5,823 nt of DNA from Candidatus Portnoybacteria bacterium CG02_land_8_20_14_3_00_45_8. GTDB lineage: Bacteria > Patescibacteriota > Minisyncoccia > Portnoybacterales > GWB1-42-6. The notes below the pieces were generated by a model. It was given only the letters and a program-made list of their open reading frames with translations. It was not told where the DNA came from and did not search any database. The translations under genes and the position numbers were made by a program. The stretch spans positions 710-6,532 of the forward strand of contig PEUE01000026.1 of NCBI GenBank assembly GCA_002780785.1. The letters run 5' to 3'. Of the stretch, positions 5,350 through 5,823 are shown one piece after another (the stretch's first letter is position 1; the number at the start of each line of letters is the position of its first letter).

Positions 5350-5353
5350 AGCC

Positions 5354-5557
5354 ATGGACAAATCCTGCTATTTTTGCCAAGAAAATACTCAATACATTGA
5401 TTACAAAAACACAGAACTCCTGCGCAAGTTTTTGTCGGGCCAAGCAAAGATTTTGCCGCCCCGCCGCACCGGTGTTTGCAATTATCACCAGCGCCAGCTG
5501 GCCACGGCCATTAAACGCGCCCGCTTCATGGCGCTCTTGGCGATTACCACTCGATAA
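5354..5557 (+). CDS. rpsR: 30S ribosomal protein S18 (zinc-ribbon type)
   Basis: S18 is the partner of S6 on the 30S platform. The family pattern is clear: [15 protein letters not shown] (14-28), [11 protein letters not shown] (32-42), [18 protein letters not shown] (45-62). Cysteines C5 and C8 (CYFC) plus C42 and H45 (CNYH) give a CxxC...CxxH set that could bind zinc, the ancestral 'C+' form of S18. At 67 aa it is a compact version. ATG 5354 is preferred because the upstream ATG at 5347 is out of frame and meets TGA quickly; no Shine-Dalgarno sequence is visible. It is last in the operon; rplI, which often follows, is absent. Confidence 0.95.
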   Translation: MDKSCYFCQENTQYIDYKNTELLRKFLSGQAKILPPRRTGVCNYHQRQLATAIKRARFMALLAITTR

Positions 5558-5561
5558 AATT

Positions 5562-5596
5562 CCTCCTCCCTTTTTAAAGGGAGGTTAGGAGGGATT
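5562..5596. repeat. Dispersed-type GGGAGG palindromic repeat after rpsR
   Basis: CCTCCCTTT (5565-5573) and AAAGGGAGG (5576-5584) form a perfect 9-bp stem with a 2-nt loop, followed by TTAGGAGGGATTT. The outer CCTCC and GGAGGG add to the symmetry. Sequences of this shape recur between genes in many bacterial genomes and give spurious peptides of the PPFLKGG type when translated; assigning this copy to that group is from memory. No gene is carried. Confidence 0.6.
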
Positions 5597-5597
5597 T

Positions 5598-5632
5598 AAA
5601 AAAACCGCCCTGTCCCCAGCCGCGGTTTTTTT
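5598..5632. terminator. Bidirectional rho-independent terminator at the operon end
   Basis: AAAAAAACCGC (5598-5608) pairs with GCGGTTTTTTT (5622-5632) around a 13-nt loop. The T7 tract serves rpsF-ssb-rpsR on the plus strand, and the A7 tract serves the convergent gene ending at 5655 on the minus strand. Confidence 0.9.
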
Positions 5633-5654
5633 GTTTACACAACTGCCAATCGCC

Positions 5655-5823
5655 CTACGCCTGCTCTATCAATTTTTCCACTCTTGTTTTTGCTTCTTCC
5701 AGCAATTCTTTTGCTTTTTTACGCGATTCGTGAGATCGGCGAATTAAACCACTGATTTTTTGCTGTATTAATTTTGGCAAAATCGGAATCAAGATATTTT
5801 TAACTTGTTCCGGCCGCCAATGA
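5655..5823 (-). CDS. hsdS: Type I restriction-modification specificity subunit (HsdS-like), C-terminal fragment
   Basis: Only the last 55 codons are in the window; the stop is TAG at 5657-5655. The translation includes EQVKNILIPILPKLIQQKI, then SHESRKKAKELLEEAKTRVEKLIEQA. This matches, from memory, the typical end of an HsdS target-recognition half: an xIxIPxLP strand leading into QxxI, then a long coiled-coil helix with RKKAKELLEEAK. HsdS directs the methylase (HsdM) and nuclease (HsdR) of a type I system to a bipartite DNA site. The recognition domain, hsdM and hsdR would lie beyond the window, so completeness is unknown. It converges with rpsR across the shared terminator. A specificity domain fused to an N6-methylase would have a similar tail. 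Confidence 0.7.
   Translation of the reverse strand, partial: HWRPEQVKNILIPILPKLIQQKISGLIRRSHESRKKAKELLEEAKTRVEKLIEQA

Noticed and set aside
685..5823. Alternative genetic code with UGA as a sense codon (known in some CPR groups)
   Set aside because: None of the six stops seen is TGA, but no gene needs an in-frame TGA to stay open either, so six genes give no evidence for recoding.

Overview
The window looks like a chromosomal segment of a Candidate Phyla Radiation (Patescibacteria, probably Parcubacteria-like) bacterium. This rests on protein character: RNase J with a long basic N-terminal extension, a Zn-ribbon type S18, and rpsF-ssb-rpsR without rplI. It also rests on style: compact genes, no clear Shine-Dalgarno sequence before any of the five complete genes, and intergenic spacers filled with short repeated words and GC-rich palindromes. 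The lineage is an inference; no rRNA is present to test it.

Layout. Positions 1-102 hold the 5' end of a transposase gene on the minus strand and what is probably the end of its insertion sequence. Positions 103-460 hold no protein gene. They carry an excellent sigma70-type promoter (116-144) and a highly structured segment (252-458) whose 24-bp closing helix pairs completely only if the plus strand is transcribed; I propose a non-coding RNA ending 2 nt before tRNA-Leu(CAG) (461-546). A palindrome-rich leader (547-684) leads to rnj, encoding RNase J (685-2646). The rnj 3' region contains a diverged direct duplication of the gene's last codons, stop and following sequence, then a bidirectional terminator (2767-2799) shared with a convergent phosphomannomutase/phosphoglucomutase gene (2828-4183, minus).

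From the divergent promoter region at 4184-4269, a strong promoter (4212-4240) starts a plus-strand operon: rpsF (S6), ssb, rpsR (S18). The two spacers inside the operon (4684-4767 and 5242-5353) are arrays of short repeated words facing inverted copies of themselves, able to form long hairpins reaching the next start codon. The operon ends with a dispersed-type palindrome (5565-5584) and a bidirectional terminator (5598-5632). The window closes with the C-terminal end of a minus-strand gene that resembles a type I restriction-modification specificity subunit (5655-5823).

Together the genes are housekeeping: translation (S6, S18, tRNA-Leu), DNA replication and repair (SSB), RNA turnover (RNase J) and sugar-phosphate metabolism, bracketed by mobile or defence DNA. 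The most unusual material lies between the genes: the putative ncRNA abutting tRNA-Leu, the word-repeat leaders, and the rnj 3' duplication, whose differences all fall on third codon positions even beyond the stop codon.
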